From an uncultured Eubacteriales bacterium (GTDB lineage: Bacteria > Bacillota > Clostridia > Christensenellales > Borkfalkiaceae), in assembly GCA_905211955.1 (NCBI GenBank), contig CAJMCT010000085.1, positions 1 to 5,181 of the forward strand: 5,181 bases of DNA, read 5' to 3'. Position 1 is the first letter of the stretch. Each line of letters begins with the position of its first letter. Positions 5,145-5,181 of the stretch are shown in pieces. The notes under the pieces were generated by a model. That model saw only the letters and a list, made by a program, of their open reading frames with translations. It was not told the origin of the DNA and did no database searches. The translations under genes were made by a program, and so were the position numbers.

Positions 5145-5181
5145 CAAGTATAACTATGGCAAGGATTTTATAATATTATTA

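Larger units (their letters stand above)
3876..5181. mobile_element. Probable edge of an integrated element (partial)
   Basis: From about 3876 the base composition drops: for example 13 of 60 bases are G or C in 4681-4740, against 28 of 60 in 541-600 within polA. The only gene is a complete tyrosine integrase facing the tRNA pair. Integrases of this type normally lie beside an attachment site, so this should be one end of a phage, integrative conjugative element or island that continues beyond the window. The left boundary is approximate and could instead lie inside the tRNA-Lys(TTT)-like gene. No other element gene can be seen here. Confidence 0.5.

Overview
The window looks like chromosomal DNA of a low-to-medium GC Bacillota (Clostridia-like) bacterium. 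This rests on the short PolA that has lost its proofreading residues, the direct polA-coaE pairing, strong AGGAGG-type ribosome sites, CCA-encoding tRNA genes and U-tract terminators. The exact lineage cannot be fixed from the sequence alone.

Layout: (1) 20-107, a tRNA-Leu(CAA) gene on the minus strand. (2) 108-239, an AT-rich divergent intergenic region with two inverted repeats and plausible back-to-back promoters. (3) 240-3384, a compact + strand operon, polA (DNA polymerase I) then coaE (dephospho-CoA kinase), separated by one base and closed by a terminator at 3388-3414. (4) 3415-3664, a non-coding stretch crowded with hairpins. It holds a second, bidirectional-looking terminator, a 21-base copy of the 3' end of tRNA-Lys(CTT), two hairpin systems and the terminator of the tRNA pair. 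(5) 3665-3816, two abutting minus-strand tRNA-Lys genes (anticodons CTT and TTT) with a plausible promoter upstream at 3844-3872. (6) 3876-5181, visibly AT-richer DNA holding a complete tyrosine-recombinase integrase on the minus strand, probably one edge of an integrated element that continues past the right end.

The operon genes are ordinary housekeeping genes: PolA fills gaps and removes primers, and CoaE performs the last step of coenzyme A synthesis. The interest is around the tRNA-Lys pair. The tRNA-Lys(TTT) gene has intact D, anticodon and T arms, but its two acceptor strands do not pair (only 1-72 can), so it looks like a junction between two tRNA genes, the product of an integration event, or an assembly join. 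The tRNA-Lys(CTT) 3' end is duplicated 197 bp downstream, as expected for attachment-site repeats flanking a decayed insertion. With an integrase gene about 130 bp upstream of the pair, this locus looks like a tRNA integration hotspot. No clearly new multi-gene system is visible.
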